Source of the DNA: Burkholderiales bacterium C2
GTDB lineage: Bacteria > Pseudomonadota > Gammaproteobacteria > Burkholderiales > Burkholderiaceae_C
Assembly (NCBI GenBank): GCA_005503085.1
Contig: SCOI01000023.1
Coordinates: 1 to 64,000, forward strand
Length of the DNA: 64,000 nt
Reading direction: 5' to 3'
The notes beneath the pieces were generated by a model. It was not told the DNA's origin and did not search any database. It saw nothing but the letters and a program-made list of their open reading frames with translations. The position numbers were made by a program, and so were the translations under genes. Each line of letters opens with the position of its first letter. The first letter of the stretch is position 1. Shown piece after piece: positions 51,765 through 61,754 of this stretch.

Positions 51765-54722
51765 TTAGGCAGTGGCTTTCTGGACCTGGCAGACCGTGGT
51801 CTTGGTCTCCTGCATCATGGTCACGCTGTCGTAGCCATAGGTGGTCGCGGTGTTGATGGCCTCGCCACGCACGATGGGCGCCGCGCCCTCGGGGTAGTAC
51901 TTGAGCAGATCGACACCCTGCCAGCGGCCCGAGAAGTGGAAGGGCAGCCAGACGGTCTCGCGGTCCACCCGCTCGGTCACCAGGGCCTTGACGGTCAGCT
52001 TGGCGCCGGTCGGGGTCGTGACCCAGACGTCCTCGCCGTTGCGGATGCCGCGGTCGTTCGCGGTGGCCGGGTTGATCTCGACGAACATCTCCTGCTGCAA
52101 CTCGGCCAGCCAGGGGTTGGCGCGCGTTTCCTCGCCGCCGCCCTCGTACTCGACCAGGCGGCCCGAGCTCATGATCAGCGGGAAGGTCTTGCCGATGTCC
52201 TTGTTCTTCTCCTGCACGCTCTTGTAGAGCGTCGGCAGGCGCCAGAAGGCCTTCTTGTCGTCGTGGGTCGGGTACTTGGCGACCAGGTCCGGGCGGGTCG
52301 AGTACAGCGGCTCACGGTGCTGCGGGATCGGGTCGGGGAAGTTCCAGACCACGGCGCGGGCCTTGGCATTGCCGAAGGGGTGGCAACCGTGCGCCATCGC
52401 GACACGCTGGATGCCGCCGGACAGGTCGGTCTTCCAGTTCTTGCCCTCGGCGGCCTTCTGCTCGGCCTCGCTCAGGTCGGCCCACCAGCCCAGCTTCTTC
52501 AGCAGCAGATGGTCGAACTCGGGGTAGCCGGTGGTGATCTCGGCGCCCTTGGAGTGCGAGCCGTCCTCGGCCAGCAGGCTGACGCCCTCGCGCTCGACGC
52601 CGAAATTGGCGCGGAAGTTGCCGCCGCCCTCCATCACATGTCGGGAGGTGTCGTAGAGATTGGGCGAGCCGGGGTGCTTGAGTTCGGCCGTGCCGTAGCA
52701 GGGCCAGGGCAGGCCGAAATAGTCGCCATCGAGCTTGTAGCCGGTTTCCTTGTCGATGCCACCCTTGGCCTTGAGCGTCTTCACGTCGAAGACATTCATA
52801 TTGCGCATATGCGCTTTCAGGCGCTCCGGGCTCTGGCCGGTGTAGCCGATGGTCCAGACGCTGCGGTTGATTTCCTTCAGGATGGACTCGACCTCGGGCT
52901 CGTCCATGCCGCCCTTGCCCTTGACCAGCTTGTGGCTCTTGACCAGCTCCTTGTCGAAGCCCAGCTTCTGGGCCAGCTGGTACATGATCATGTGATCGGT
53001 GCGCGATTCCCACAGCGGCTCGATGACCTTCTCGCGCCATTGCAGCGAGCGGTTCGACGCGGTGCAGGAGCCGCTGGTCTCGAACTGGGTGCAGGCCGGC
53101 AGCAGATAGACCGCCCGGTTCGGGTTCAGTTCCTCACCAGGCATCGCCGCCATCGCGGCGGTGGCCGAGGGGAAGGGATCGACGACGACCAGCAGGTCGA
53201 GCTTGTCCATCGCCTTCTTCATCTCCAGGCCGCGGGTCTGCGAGTTCGGCGCGTGGCCCCAGAAGAACAGGCCGCGCAGATTGCTGTCCTGGTCGATCAG
53301 CTCGTTCTTCTCCAGCACACCGTCGATCCAGCGCGAGACGGTCATGCCGGGCTTGGTCATCATGCCCGGCGCGTACTGTTTCTTGATCCACTCGAAATCA
53401 AGGTCCCAGACCTTGGCGAAGTGCTTCCACGAGCCCTCGGCCAGGCCGTAATAGCCGGGCAGCGAGTCGGGATTCGGGCCCACGTCGGTGGCGCCCTGCA
53501 CATTGTCGTGGCCACGGAAGATATTGGTGCCGCCGCCGCTGACGCCGACATTGCCCAGCGCCAGCTGCAGGATGCAGGAGGCGCGCACGACGGCGTTGCC
53601 GGTGGTGTGCTGGGTCTGGCCCATGCACCAGACGATGGTGCTGGGGCGGTTGTCGGCCAGGGTCTTGGCGGTCTTGTAGACGGTCGCCTCATCGACGCCG
53701 CAAGCCTCGAACACCTTGTCCGGCGTCCACTTGCTCATGATCTCCTCGCGCACCTTCTCCATGCCGTAGACGCGGTCCTGGATGTAGCGCTTGTCTTCCC
53801 AGCCGTTCTTGAAGATGTGATAGACCAAACCGAAGACGAAGGGGATGTCCGAGCCGGAGCGAATGCGCACATAGTCGTCGGCCTTGGCCGCCGTGCGGGT
53901 GAAGCGCGGGTCGACGACGATCATCTTGCAGCCGGTTTCCTTGGCATGCAGCATGTGCAGCATCGACACCGGGTGGGCTTCGGCCGCGTTCGAGCCGATG
54001 TACATCGCCGCGCGCGAGTTGCGCATGTCGTTGTACGAATTGGTCATCGCGCCGTAGCCCCAGGTGTTCGCGACGCCGGCCACCGTGGTGGAGTGGCAGA
54101 TGCGCGCCTGGTGGTCGCAGTTATTGGTGCCCCAGAGGCTGACCCACTTGCGCAGCAGATAGGCCTGCTCGTTGTTGTGCTTGCTGGAGCCGACGACGAA
54201 GATCGAATCCGGGCCGCTTTGCTTCTTCAGATCGAGCATCTTGGCGCTGATCTCGTTGAGCGCCACGTCCCAAGTGATCTTCTCGTATTTGCCATTGACC
54301 AGCTTCATCGGCGTGCGCAGCCGGTGCTCGCCATGGCCGTGCTCGCGCAGCGCCGCGCCCTTGGCGCAATGGGCGCCGAGGTTGATCGGCGAATCGAACA
54401 CCGGCTCCTGGCGCACCCAGACGCCGTTCTCGACCACGGCGTCTACCGCACAGCCCACCGAGCAGTGGCCGCAGACGGTGCGCTTGACTTCCACCTTGCG
54501 CTCGGCGCCGGCGGCCGGTGCATCGGCCGCATGGGCCTTTTTCTGCACCAGGCTCAGCTGGGTGGCGGCAAGACCTGCCCCCACACCGAGGCCGGAACGG
54601 CGCAGAAAGACGCGGCGGTCCATGGTCGGGATCGCACGGGCGACGCCGCGCGACAGACTGTCGACAAGACCTGAGGCGGCCGGGCTACCCGCCTGGGCCG
54701 AGGATTTGCGCGTGAGCAGCAT
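51765..54722 (-). CDS. fdhA: formate dehydrogenase alpha (catalytic) subunit, cysteine type
   Basis: A 985-residue molybdopterin or tungstopterin enzyme that oxidises formate to CO2. A Tat signal with a long n-region (RRVFLRRSG, Arg36-Arg37) precedes it. The [4Fe-4S] ligands are Cys84, Cys87, Cys91 and Cys119. In the active site the residue often filled by selenocysteine is Cys209, next to His210 (QARICHSTTVAGVAN), so no stop-codon recoding is needed. Bis-MGD-binding blocks follow. The ATG at 54722 is chosen; a start further in (about residue 34) would shorten the n-region. The adjacent Tup genes suggest tungsten may be the metal, which sequence cannot settle. Confidence 0.96.
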   Translation of the reverse strand: MLLTRKSSAQAGSPAASGLVDSLSRGVARAIPTMDRRVFLRRSGLGVGAGLAATQLSLVQKKAHAADAPAAGAERKVEVKRTVCGHCSVGCAVDAVVENGVWVRQEPVFDSPINLGAHCAKGAALREHGHGEHRLRTPMKLVNGKYEKITWDVALNEISAKMLDLKKQSGPDSIFVVGSSKHNNEQAYLLRKWVSLWGTNNCDHQARICHSTTVAGVANTWGYGAMTNSYNDMRNSRAAMYIGSNAAEAHPVSMLHMLHAKETGCKMIVVDPRFTRTAAKADDYVRIRSGSDIPFVFGLVYHIFKNGWEDKRYIQDRVYGMEKVREEIMSKWTPDKVFEACGVDEATVYKTAKTLADNRPSTIVWCMGQTQHTTGNAVVRASCILQLALGNVGVSGGGTNIFRGHDNVQGATDVGPNPDSLPGYYGLAEGSWKHFAKVWDLDFEWIKKQYAPGMMTKPGMTVSRWIDGVLEKNELIDQDSNLRGLFFWGHAPNSQTRGLEMKKAMDKLDLLVVVDPFPSATAAMAAMPGEELNPNRAVYLLPACTQFETSGSCTASNRSLQWREKVIEPLWESRTDHMIMYQLAQKLGFDKELVKSHKLVKGKGGMDEPEVESILKEINRSVWTIGYTGQSPERLKAHMRNMNVFDVKTLKAKGGIDKETGYKLDGDYFGLPWPCYGTAELKHPGSPNLYDTSRHVMEGGGNFRANFGVEREGVSLLAEDGSHSKGAEITTGYPEFDHLLLKKLGWWADLSEAEQKAAEGKNWKTDLSGGIQRVAMAHGCHPFGNAKARAVVWNFPDPIPQHREPLYSTRPDLVAKYPTHDDKKAFWRLPTLYKSVQEKNKDIGKTFPLIMSSGRLVEYEGGGEETRANPWLAELQQEMFVEINPATANDRGIRNGEDVWVTTPTGAKLTVKALVTERVDRETVWLPFHFSGRWQGVDLLKYYPEGAAPIVRGEAINTATTYGYDSVTMMQETKTTVCQVQKATA

Positions 54723-54773
54723 GATGTCTCCAGAGGGCCTGGGGCCCGTCAATGCAGTGGCCGGGGCCGACGA

Positions 54774-55010
54774 TCAGGAACGGGCGGTTTCGTAGTAACG
54801 CAGCACATGCGGCGTCACTTGATAGCCGCTGCCGGTCTCGGCCAGCGTCTTGGCGACTTCGGCCACCACCGGGGCGGCGGGCGCCGTGCCGGTCAGGGTC
54901 TTGGCCGCGAGCAGGGCTGCGCCTGCGGCACCCGCGCCAAGCAGAACGCCGCGACGTTGCAGCGAGGATTCGGTCGGGCTCGAGGGTTCACCAACGGTCT
55001 TGTTTTTCAT
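54774..55010 (-). CDS. formate dehydrogenase region Tat-signal protein
   Basis: A 78-residue protein matching the small Tat-target family found beside formate dehydrogenases: QRRGVLLGAGAAGAALLAAK (twin-arginine near residue 19), then a short tail GYQVTPHVLRYYETARS. Its role is unknown; it may ride with or protect the alpha subunit during export. It lies 51 bases before the alpha gene. Its start codon is in a hairpin (55008-55034) that could limit translation. Conserved length and position support the call. Confidence 0.9.
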   Translation of the reverse strand: MKNKTVGEPSSPTESSLQRRGVLLGAGAAGAALLAAKTLTGTAPAAPVVAEVAKTLAETGSGYQVTPHVLRYYETARS

Positions 55011-55034
55011 ACTTTCATGCTCCGAGAAAGTGTG
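55008..55034 (-). promoter_or_regulatory. hairpin over the start codon of the FDH Tat-signal gene
   Basis: On the minus strand CACACTTTC pairs with GAAAGTATG (nine pairs, one G-U), the loop carries GGAG, and the right arm ends with the ATG itself. The ribosome site would be in the loop and the start codon in the stem, a layout that can throttle initiation. Whether it is regulatory is untested. Confidence 0.4.
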
Positions 55035-55165
55035 GGCCCGTTTTTAGGCAGCGGACCAGGTGCCGACTCGTCCCCTAAATGTAGGACTCGGCGGGGCGCA
55101 GGGTACTAGGGAAATTACGTTGTCGCTGGCGCGGTTGTGGATTCCGACCGACACCCTCGGACATC

Positions 55166-55795
55166 TCAGGCCTCCAGCAGATCAAAGCCCTGGCCCTCCA
55201 CCGCGCAGAAGTCGCGTGTGAAGCCGGCCAGGGCGCGGTAGAAGTCGGCGCGCGGATGTGCGATCACCGTATCGCAGAGGTTGTCGACCCAGGGGCGCAG
55301 ATGGCTGTTGAAGAAGCGCTGCTGGGTCGCGAGATTGCTGACCGCCAGATCCTCGCCGGCGATCAGGTAACGCATCACCTCGCAGAGGCTGGCGATATGG
55401 TCCTCGGTCTCCAGCACGGCTTCGGCCCGCTCCAGGCCCAGCCGTGCCAGGTCGGTGCGCAGATCGGCCAGCGGCTTCTGGTTCAGATAGCCGGCGATGA
55501 ACCAGCTGCCATACAGAAAGATCTCGGGCTTGCCGACGCCGCCGAACAGCGCGCCGTACTCGGCCTCGATCTCGACCTGCGACAGCCGTCGCGACACGGC
55601 TACCAGCTCGGACCAACTGGTTTCCAGGAAGCCGCCGGCGCTGGGCGCCTCGGTCACCGCGACTCTCAGCTGTTCATACAGCTCGGTCGACGGCGGCGCG
55701 TAGAAGAGGCTGGCCAGCAGCCCATAGACCTCGGCGCGGGCCAGCTCCTCGCTGTCGTCCGGCGTGCTCCAGTTCATCGCGGCGGCGCTGCTCAT
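55166..55795 (-). CDS. TorD-family Tat proofreading chaperone
   Basis: A 209-residue all-helical protein. Features: RAEVYGLLASLFYAPPSTEL near residue 20, EAEYGALFGGVGKPEIFLYG in the middle and HLRPWVDNLCDTV near residue 170, typical of TorD/DmsD chaperones that hold molybdoenzymes until cofactor loading. It probably serves the alpha subunit encoded downstream. It starts inside the stop of the polyferredoxin gene (overlap of four bases). The 155-base gap between it and the Tat-signal gene is the main internal gap of the cluster and may hold a promoter. Confidence 0.92.
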   Translation of the reverse strand: MSSAAAMNWSTPDDSEELARAEVYGLLASLFYAPPSTELYEQLRVAVTEAPSAGGFLETSWSELVAVSRRLSQVEIEAEYGALFGGVGKPEIFLYGSWFIAGYLNQKPLADLRTDLARLGLERAEAVLETEDHIASLCEVMRYLIAGEDLAVSNLATQQRFFNSHLRPWVDNLCDTVIAHPRADFYRALAGFTRDFCAVEGQGFDLLEA

Positions 55796-57939
55796 AGATC
55801 GGTGATCCTCACTTCATTCGGGTTGCTGTGCATATCGATCACGCGGCAGTCGGCGCACATCTTCAGGCGCTGGGCGCCGGCGCCCTGGAACATCGCATGG
55901 CCACCGAGCTTGGCGATCATCAGCTGCACGGCGTTCGGGGTCGAGAAGGGTTTGGCGCAGCGCACGCAGCAGAAGGGCTCGACCTCATTGAGCACGCGCT
56001 GCTCCTTGCGCGCCTTGCCGCCGTCCGCCAGCCACAGGCGCGGCTCCAAGCTGATGGCCTGCTCGGGGCAGGTGCCGGCGCACAGCCCGCACTGCACGCA
56101 GTTCTTCTCGATAAAGCGCAGCTGCAGCTTGTCGGGGTTGTCGGCCAGCGCGGCCTCGGGGCAGGCGCTGACGCAGCTCAGACACATGGTGCAGCGGTCG
56201 GCATCGACGATCAGGCTACCCAGCGGGCTGGCCGGCGCCGGCAGCGCGATCACTTCCGGCGGCGCGGCGGACTGGGCCAGCAGATGCTCGATCGCCAGTT
56301 CCAGGCTGGCGCGCTTGTCGGCCTGGACGCTGAAGCTGGCGGGCTTGGCGACGGTCTGCGCGGGCGCGGCCTGCAGCGCGGCGTCCAGCTGGGCCGCCTC
56401 GCTGGCCGAGATCAGGGCCAGGTGTTGCCCCTGCAGACCCAGGCCGTGCAGGATGGTCTGGGCCACGGCCATCTGGGCCTGCACGGCGGCGCGGTAGGCC
56501 GGTGCCTCCTCCTCGGTCATCAGCACCCAGACCTGGCTGGCGCCATAGGCGATGGCCGAGAGCCACAGCTCGATGCCGCTGGACGCGGTATGCCAGACCT
56601 CCATCGGCAGCACGCGTGCCGGCACGCCGCGCACGGTCTTGCTGGTGCGCGCGCTGCGACCCAGCTCGCCGATCAGCTTCGCTCCGCCGCCCTGGCTGTG
56701 CAGCAGCAGCGCGGCGTTGCGGCCGCCGGCGCGGGCATAGGTGCTGAGCATCGTCCGGATGCGCTTGCCCATCTCGTCGGGCCGCGGCGTCGCATAGCTG
56801 AGCGCGCCGCTGGGGCAGACCGTGGTGCAGGCACCGCAGCCCACGCACAGATGCGGCTCGACGATGATGCCGGCCAGCGCAGCGCCGCCGCCCTTGCTGC
56901 TTTTGCCCTTCAGCGAGGCGTCACTGCGGATCGCCTGGGCCGAGCACACGTCGATGCAGGCCGTGCAGCCGATTTGCTCGTTGCGGCTGTGGGCACAGAG
57001 CTTTTGCTTGTAGTTGAAGAACTTGGGCTTCTCGAACTCGCCGATGGCCTCGCGCAGCTGCAGCACGGCGGCCATCAGGCTCTTGTCATCGGCCGCATGA
57101 AAGTAGCCCTGCGGCGGTTGGTGCAGCGCGATCTGCGGCCGGGCGCCGAGGTCCAGCACCAGGTCGAAGTTCTCGCTGAATTGCTGCACCGCACGATCGA
57201 AATTGATCGCGCCGGCCGCCTCGCAGACCTTGACGCAGTCGCGATGGCTGCCGCACTTGCCCATATCGACCTGGTAGCTGAAGTCGATCGCGCCCTCGGG
57301 ACAGGCGTCGATGCAGGCATTGCAGCGGGTGCACAGATCCAGATCGATGGCATTGCCGCTCTGCCAGCTGACCTCGAAGGCACCCAGCCAGCCGCTGATG
57401 CCGGTGATGTCGCCGGCATGCACGGCCATCGTGCGCGGTTGCGGCAGCGTGCCCGGTCCCTGCAGCAGCAGGCTGACCTCCAGCTTGTCGGCCAGCATCT
57501 CGGCCGCGCGCGCGGCGCGCTCGGTCGGGCCTATCACCAGCACCCGGCCCTGGGAGCGGTAGCTGACCGTGGTGACCGGCTCGGGCTCGGGCAGCTGGGC
57601 CACGGCCAGCAGCGCGGCAAATTTCGGGCCGGCGTCCTTGGCGTCCTTGGACCAGCCGCCGGTCTCGCGGATATTGACGAAGCGGATCGGCCGCTCGGTC
57701 AGGCCCGGCGCGCCGGCGGTCTGCTCGTTGAGGTCCAGGAACAGGCGGCTTTCCTGGGTGCAGGCCACCAGCAGGTCCTCGCCGCTCTTGGCCGCGCGCT
57801 GGAAGGCACCGGCCTCGCGCCGGCACAGCGTCGTGTGCAGGGTTTCTAGCCCCGCGCCGGCCTCAGGCCCGAGCGCCTGGATCAGCTGCCGGCTGTCCAG
57901 GGGCATGGTCTTGTTGCAGTCGCAGATCAGGGTGGTCAT
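55792..57939 (-). CDS. multi-cluster 4Fe-4S ferredoxin-like protein of FDH locus
   Basis: A 715-residue cytoplasmic protein with at least four Cys-rich [4Fe-4S] binding groups: CTRCNACIDACP (about residue 204), CTACIDVCS with nearby Cys, CVGCGACTTVCP (about 365) and a C-terminal pair CTMCLSCVSACP and CVQCGLCAGTCP. A rhodanese-like or nucleotide-binding fold may lie between 1-190. Such proteins go with FdhD, TorD and DUF3305/3306 genes in betaproteobacterial FDH clusters, and may act in electron supply or sulfur handling; the role is not established. Its 5-prime end overlaps the DUF3306 gene by 77 bases in another frame. Confidence 0.85.
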   Translation of the reverse strand: MTTLICDCNKTMPLDSRQLIQALGPEAGAGLETLHTTLCRREAGAFQRAAKSGEDLLVACTQESRLFLDLNEQTAGAPGLTERPIRFVNIRETGGWSKDAKDAGPKFAALLAVAQLPEPEPVTTVSYRSQGRVLVIGPTERAARAAEMLADKLEVSLLLQGPGTLPQPRTMAVHAGDITGISGWLGAFEVSWQSGNAIDLDLCTRCNACIDACPEGAIDFSYQVDMGKCGSHRDCVKVCEAAGAINFDRAVQQFSENFDLVLDLGARPQIALHQPPQGYFHAADDKSLMAAVLQLREAIGEFEKPKFFNYKQKLCAHSRNEQIGCTACIDVCSAQAIRSDASLKGKSSKGGGAALAGIIVEPHLCVGCGACTTVCPSGALSYATPRPDEMGKRIRTMLSTYARAGGRNAALLLHSQGGGAKLIGELGRSARTSKTVRGVPARVLPMEVWHTASSGIELWLSAIAYGASQVWVLMTEEEAPAYRAAVQAQMAVAQTILHGLGLQGQHLALISASEAAQLDAALQAAPAQTVAKPASFSVQADKRASLELAIEHLLAQSAAPPEVIALPAPASPLGSLIVDADRCTMCLSCVSACPEAALADNPDKLQLRFIEKNCVQCGLCAGTCPEQAISLEPRLWLADGGKARKEQRVLNEVEPFCCVRCAKPFSTPNAVQLMIAKLGGHAMFQGAGAQRLKMCADCRVIDMHSNPNEVRITDL

Positions 57940-58423
57940 GGCTGGCGGTGGCTAGGGCTTCGGGGGCAGGGATCGTCGCAGTCGTCTCGACCTGTGCGGT
58001 TTCCACGTCTTCTTCTTCTTGCTTCTCGTGGTCGAACAAGCCGAGGAATTGCGACTGGTTCATCATCCGCAGCATGGCCGGCGGAATCGGATCGGGCTGG
58101 CTGTAGTCGTCGATATATGTGTCCAGCCCGTCCATCACATTGAAGTGTGGGTCGGAGAACAGTTTCTTCATCGCCGCGCGCTTGACGTCCTCATCGACAC
58201 CGCGCGCGACGAAGGGCGAGAAGTCGGATTCGTGGCGCAGCTGGGCGACATCGTCGAGCGTCAGCGCGGGCTTCTCGGGCTCGGCGACGGGAGCCGGTTC
58301 GACGGGAGGTTCGGGCGTCGGCTCGGGAGCGACGATCACCTCCGCCGCGCGAGCCTCCTCCTTGCGCCGCGACCAGCGCGAGAAGAAGCCGGTGGCCGCT
58401 TGCTGTTGCGTTGGGTCGGCCAT
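57863..58423 (-). CDS. DUF3306-family protein
   Basis: A 186-residue protein: FFSRWSRRKEEARAAE, a Pro/Glu-rich linker (APEPTPEPPVEPAPVAEPEK), then the conserved block LTLDDVAQLRHESDFSPFVA and VDEDVKRAAMKKLFSDPHFN with MDGLDTYIDDY. This is DUF3306, common next to DUF3305 and FDH genes. The C-terminus overlaps the polyferredoxin start by 77 bases. Function is unknown; the helical core suggests protein-protein contact, perhaps scaffolding of the FDH assembly line. The start is linked to the DUF3305 stop by a TGATG overlap. Confidence 0.88.
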   Translation of the reverse strand: MADPTQQQAATGFFSRWSRRKEEARAAEVIVAPEPTPEPPVEPAPVAEPEKPALTLDDVAQLRHESDFSPFVARGVDEDVKRAAMKKLFSDPHFNVMDGLDTYIDDYSQPDPIPPAMLRMMNQSQFLGLFDHEKQEEEDVETAQVETTATIPAPEALATASHDHPDLRLQQDHAPGQPAADPGARA

Positions 58424-58941
58424 CAGCCGCGCTCCCCGGGCGAGACGAAGGATTGCGGGCGGCGGCGCTTCTTGGGCTCGGGCCGGTAGTGCTGATCGGT
58501 ATAGGCCTGCAGCCAGTCACGCACATCGTCCGGCAGCGGCACATTGTCGACCCGCTCCTGCGCGTCCAGCCAGCGGCCGGCCTCGGTATAGGACAGGCTG
58601 ACGGTCTCGGCCCAGGCCCGCGAGGGGTCTTCGTCATCGATGCGCCAGACCACGAACCAGACCGGCGCGCCCGAACTGAGGTTCAGGTAATAGCCCTCGG
58701 CCTCGTCGGGGAAGAGTTCGAGCGTGAAGTTCGGAAACAGGCAGCGTTGCAGTTTGCCGTCATCGCGCAGCACGCGCGGCACCGTGCCGAAGGCCTCTTC
58801 ATGCTCGACCACATCGACGAGCCGGTAGCGCCAGTCCTCCCAACGATTCGGCGCGGCCTCGCGCTCCATCACGACGGCCACGCGCAAGGCCGGACGCTGT
58901 GCGGGCCTGTTGTCGTCGGCGGGGACTGCTGGCTGGCTCAT
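58423..58941 (-). CDS. DUF3305-family protein
   Basis: A 172-residue protein with the DUF3305 pattern: RVAVVMEREAAPNRWEDWRY, FPNFTLELFPDEAEGYYLNL, APVWFVVWRIDDEDPSRAW and SLSYTEAGRWLDAQERVDNV. The function is unknown, but it sits with DUF3306 in formate dehydrogenase loci. I chose ATG 58941; GTG codons at 58959 and 58956 would start right at the mrp stop, which may indicate coupling. No signal peptide or membrane helix. Confidence 0.88.
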   Translation of the reverse strand: MSQPAVPADDNRPAQRPALRVAVVMEREAAPNRWEDWRYRLVDVVEHEEAFGTVPRVLRDDGKLQRCLFPNFTLELFPDEAEGYYLNLSSGAPVWFVVWRIDDEDPSRAWAETVSLSYTEAGRWLDAQERVDNVPLPDDVRDWLQAYTDQHYRPEPKKRRRPQSFVSPGERG

Positions 58942-58959
58942 CGCTGGCTGGCTCACCAC

Positions 58960-60051
58960 TCAGGTGGTCTTGGAGATCGAGATGCTGGGGAACTTGGCCG
59001 AGTAGTCCTTGGCCTGGCGTGCGATCTTGACGGCCATCTGGCGCGCCACACTCTTGTAGAGCGCGGCGATCTCGCCGTCCGGGTCGCTGACGACGCTGGG
59101 CCGGCCGCTGTCGGCCTGCACGCGGATCGACAGGTTCAGCGGCAGGGCGCCCAGATAGTCCATCTTGTACTGGGCGGCCATGCGCTTGCCGCCGTCCTCG
59201 CCGAAGATGTGTTCGACATGGCCGCAGTTCTCGCAGACATGGACGGCCATGTTCTCGACCAGGCCCAGCAGCGGCACGCCGACCTTCTCGAACATCTTGA
59301 CGCCCTTCTTGGCGTCCAGCAGCGCGATGTCCTGCGGCGTCGTGACGATGACGGCGCCGGTCAGCGGCACGCGCTGGCTCAGGGTCAGCTGGATGTCGCC
59401 GGTGCCCGGCGGCATGTCGATGATCAGGTAGTCGAGGTCGGCCCAGTTGGTCTGGCGCAGCAGCTGCTCCAGCGCTTGCGTGGCCATGGGGCCGCGCCAG
59501 ATCATCGCCTCGTCATTGTCGACCAGGAAGCCGATCGACATGACCTGCACGCCGTAGTTCTCCATCGGTTCCATGGACTTGCCGTCCACCGACTCGGGCC
59601 GGCCGCTGATGCCCATCATCATCGGCTGGCTGGGCCCATAGATGTCGGCATCGAGAATACCGACGCGCGCGCCCTCGGCGGCCAACGCCAGCGCCAGATT
59701 CACCGCGGTCGTGCTCTTGCCGACGCCGCCCTTGCCGGAGGCCACGGCGACGATATTCTTGACCTTGGGCAGCAACTGCACGCCGCGCTGCACCGCATGG
59801 GCGACGATCTTGCTGGACAGGCTGGCGTGGACGTTCTCGACGCCGGCCACGCCGCGCACGGCGGCGGTCAGTGCCTTGCGCAAGGCCGGGATCTGGCTCT
59901 TGGCGGGGTAGCCGAGTTCGATCTCGAAGGCGACGTCGCCGCCGTCGATGCGCAGGTTCTTCAGCTGCTTGGCCGAGACGAAATCCTGGCCGGTGTTCGG
60001 GTCGATGACGGTCTGGACGGCGTCGAGGATCGACTGTTCGCTGAGGGACAT
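58960..60051 (-). CDS. apbC: Mrp/ApbC iron-sulfur cluster carrier ATPase
   Basis: A 363-residue P-loop protein. An N-terminal DUF59/MIP18-like domain (about 1-90) precedes the NTPase: VASGKGGVGKSTTAVNLALA (Walker A near 105), GILDADIYGPSQPMM and the CENCGHVEHIF CxxC that can hold a bridging cluster. It transfers [4Fe-4S] clusters to target proteins. Placed first in the FDH cluster it would supply the many iron-sulfur proteins encoded downstream. It is preceded by an 86-base gap after mmsA. Confidence 0.95.
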   Translation of the reverse strand: MSLSEQSILDAVQTVIDPNTGQDFVSAKQLKNLRIDGGDVAFEIELGYPAKSQIPALRKALTAAVRGVAGVENVHASLSSKIVAHAVQRGVQLLPKVKNIVAVASGKGGVGKSTTAVNLALALAAEGARVGILDADIYGPSQPMMMGISGRPESVDGKSMEPMENYGVQVMSIGFLVDNDEAMIWRGPMATQALEQLLRQTNWADLDYLIIDMPPGTGDIQLTLSQRVPLTGAVIVTTPQDIALLDAKKGVKMFEKVGVPLLGLVENMAVHVCENCGHVEHIFGEDGGKRMAAQYKMDYLGALPLNLSIRVQADSGRPSVVSDPDGEIAALYKSVARQMAVKIARQAKDYSAKFPSISISKTT

Positions 60052-60137
60052 GGCTGAGGGGCTTGTTCTGTGGGAGCCCCTAAGTCTATCCCTAGGCCAA
60101 AGGCCCGGTATTGCGCTGTGCCCTTAGTCGCTGGCGG

Positions 60138-61658
<1,521 letters not shown>

Positions 61659-61732
61659 GGCGGTCTCCTGGTTTGGAATTGGGCCAGTCTAGGCTTGGTG
61701 CTCCTCGCTGCCAATGCAGGAGTGCTGATTTG

Positions 61733-61754
61733 ATTGTTCGATAATCCGAACAAT
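61733..61754. promoter_or_regulatory. LysR-type operator in the mmsA/lysR divergent promoter
   Basis: ATTGTTCG (61733-61740) and CGAACAAT (61747-61754) form a perfect inverted repeat around six bases. It contains the T-N11-A geometry of LysR-type sites. It overlaps the LysR start codon, which suggests autorepression, and lies 75 bases upstream of mmsA. Confidence 0.6.

Noticed and set aside
51360-54674. 1104-residue plus-strand frame opposite formate dehydrogenase genes
   Set aside because: It lies opposite well-identified FDH alpha and beta genes and shows no protein features.
51765-54722. Selenocysteine (in-frame TGA) in formate dehydrogenase
   Set aside because: The active-site residue is an ordinary Cys codon (residue 209) and the frame has no internal stop.
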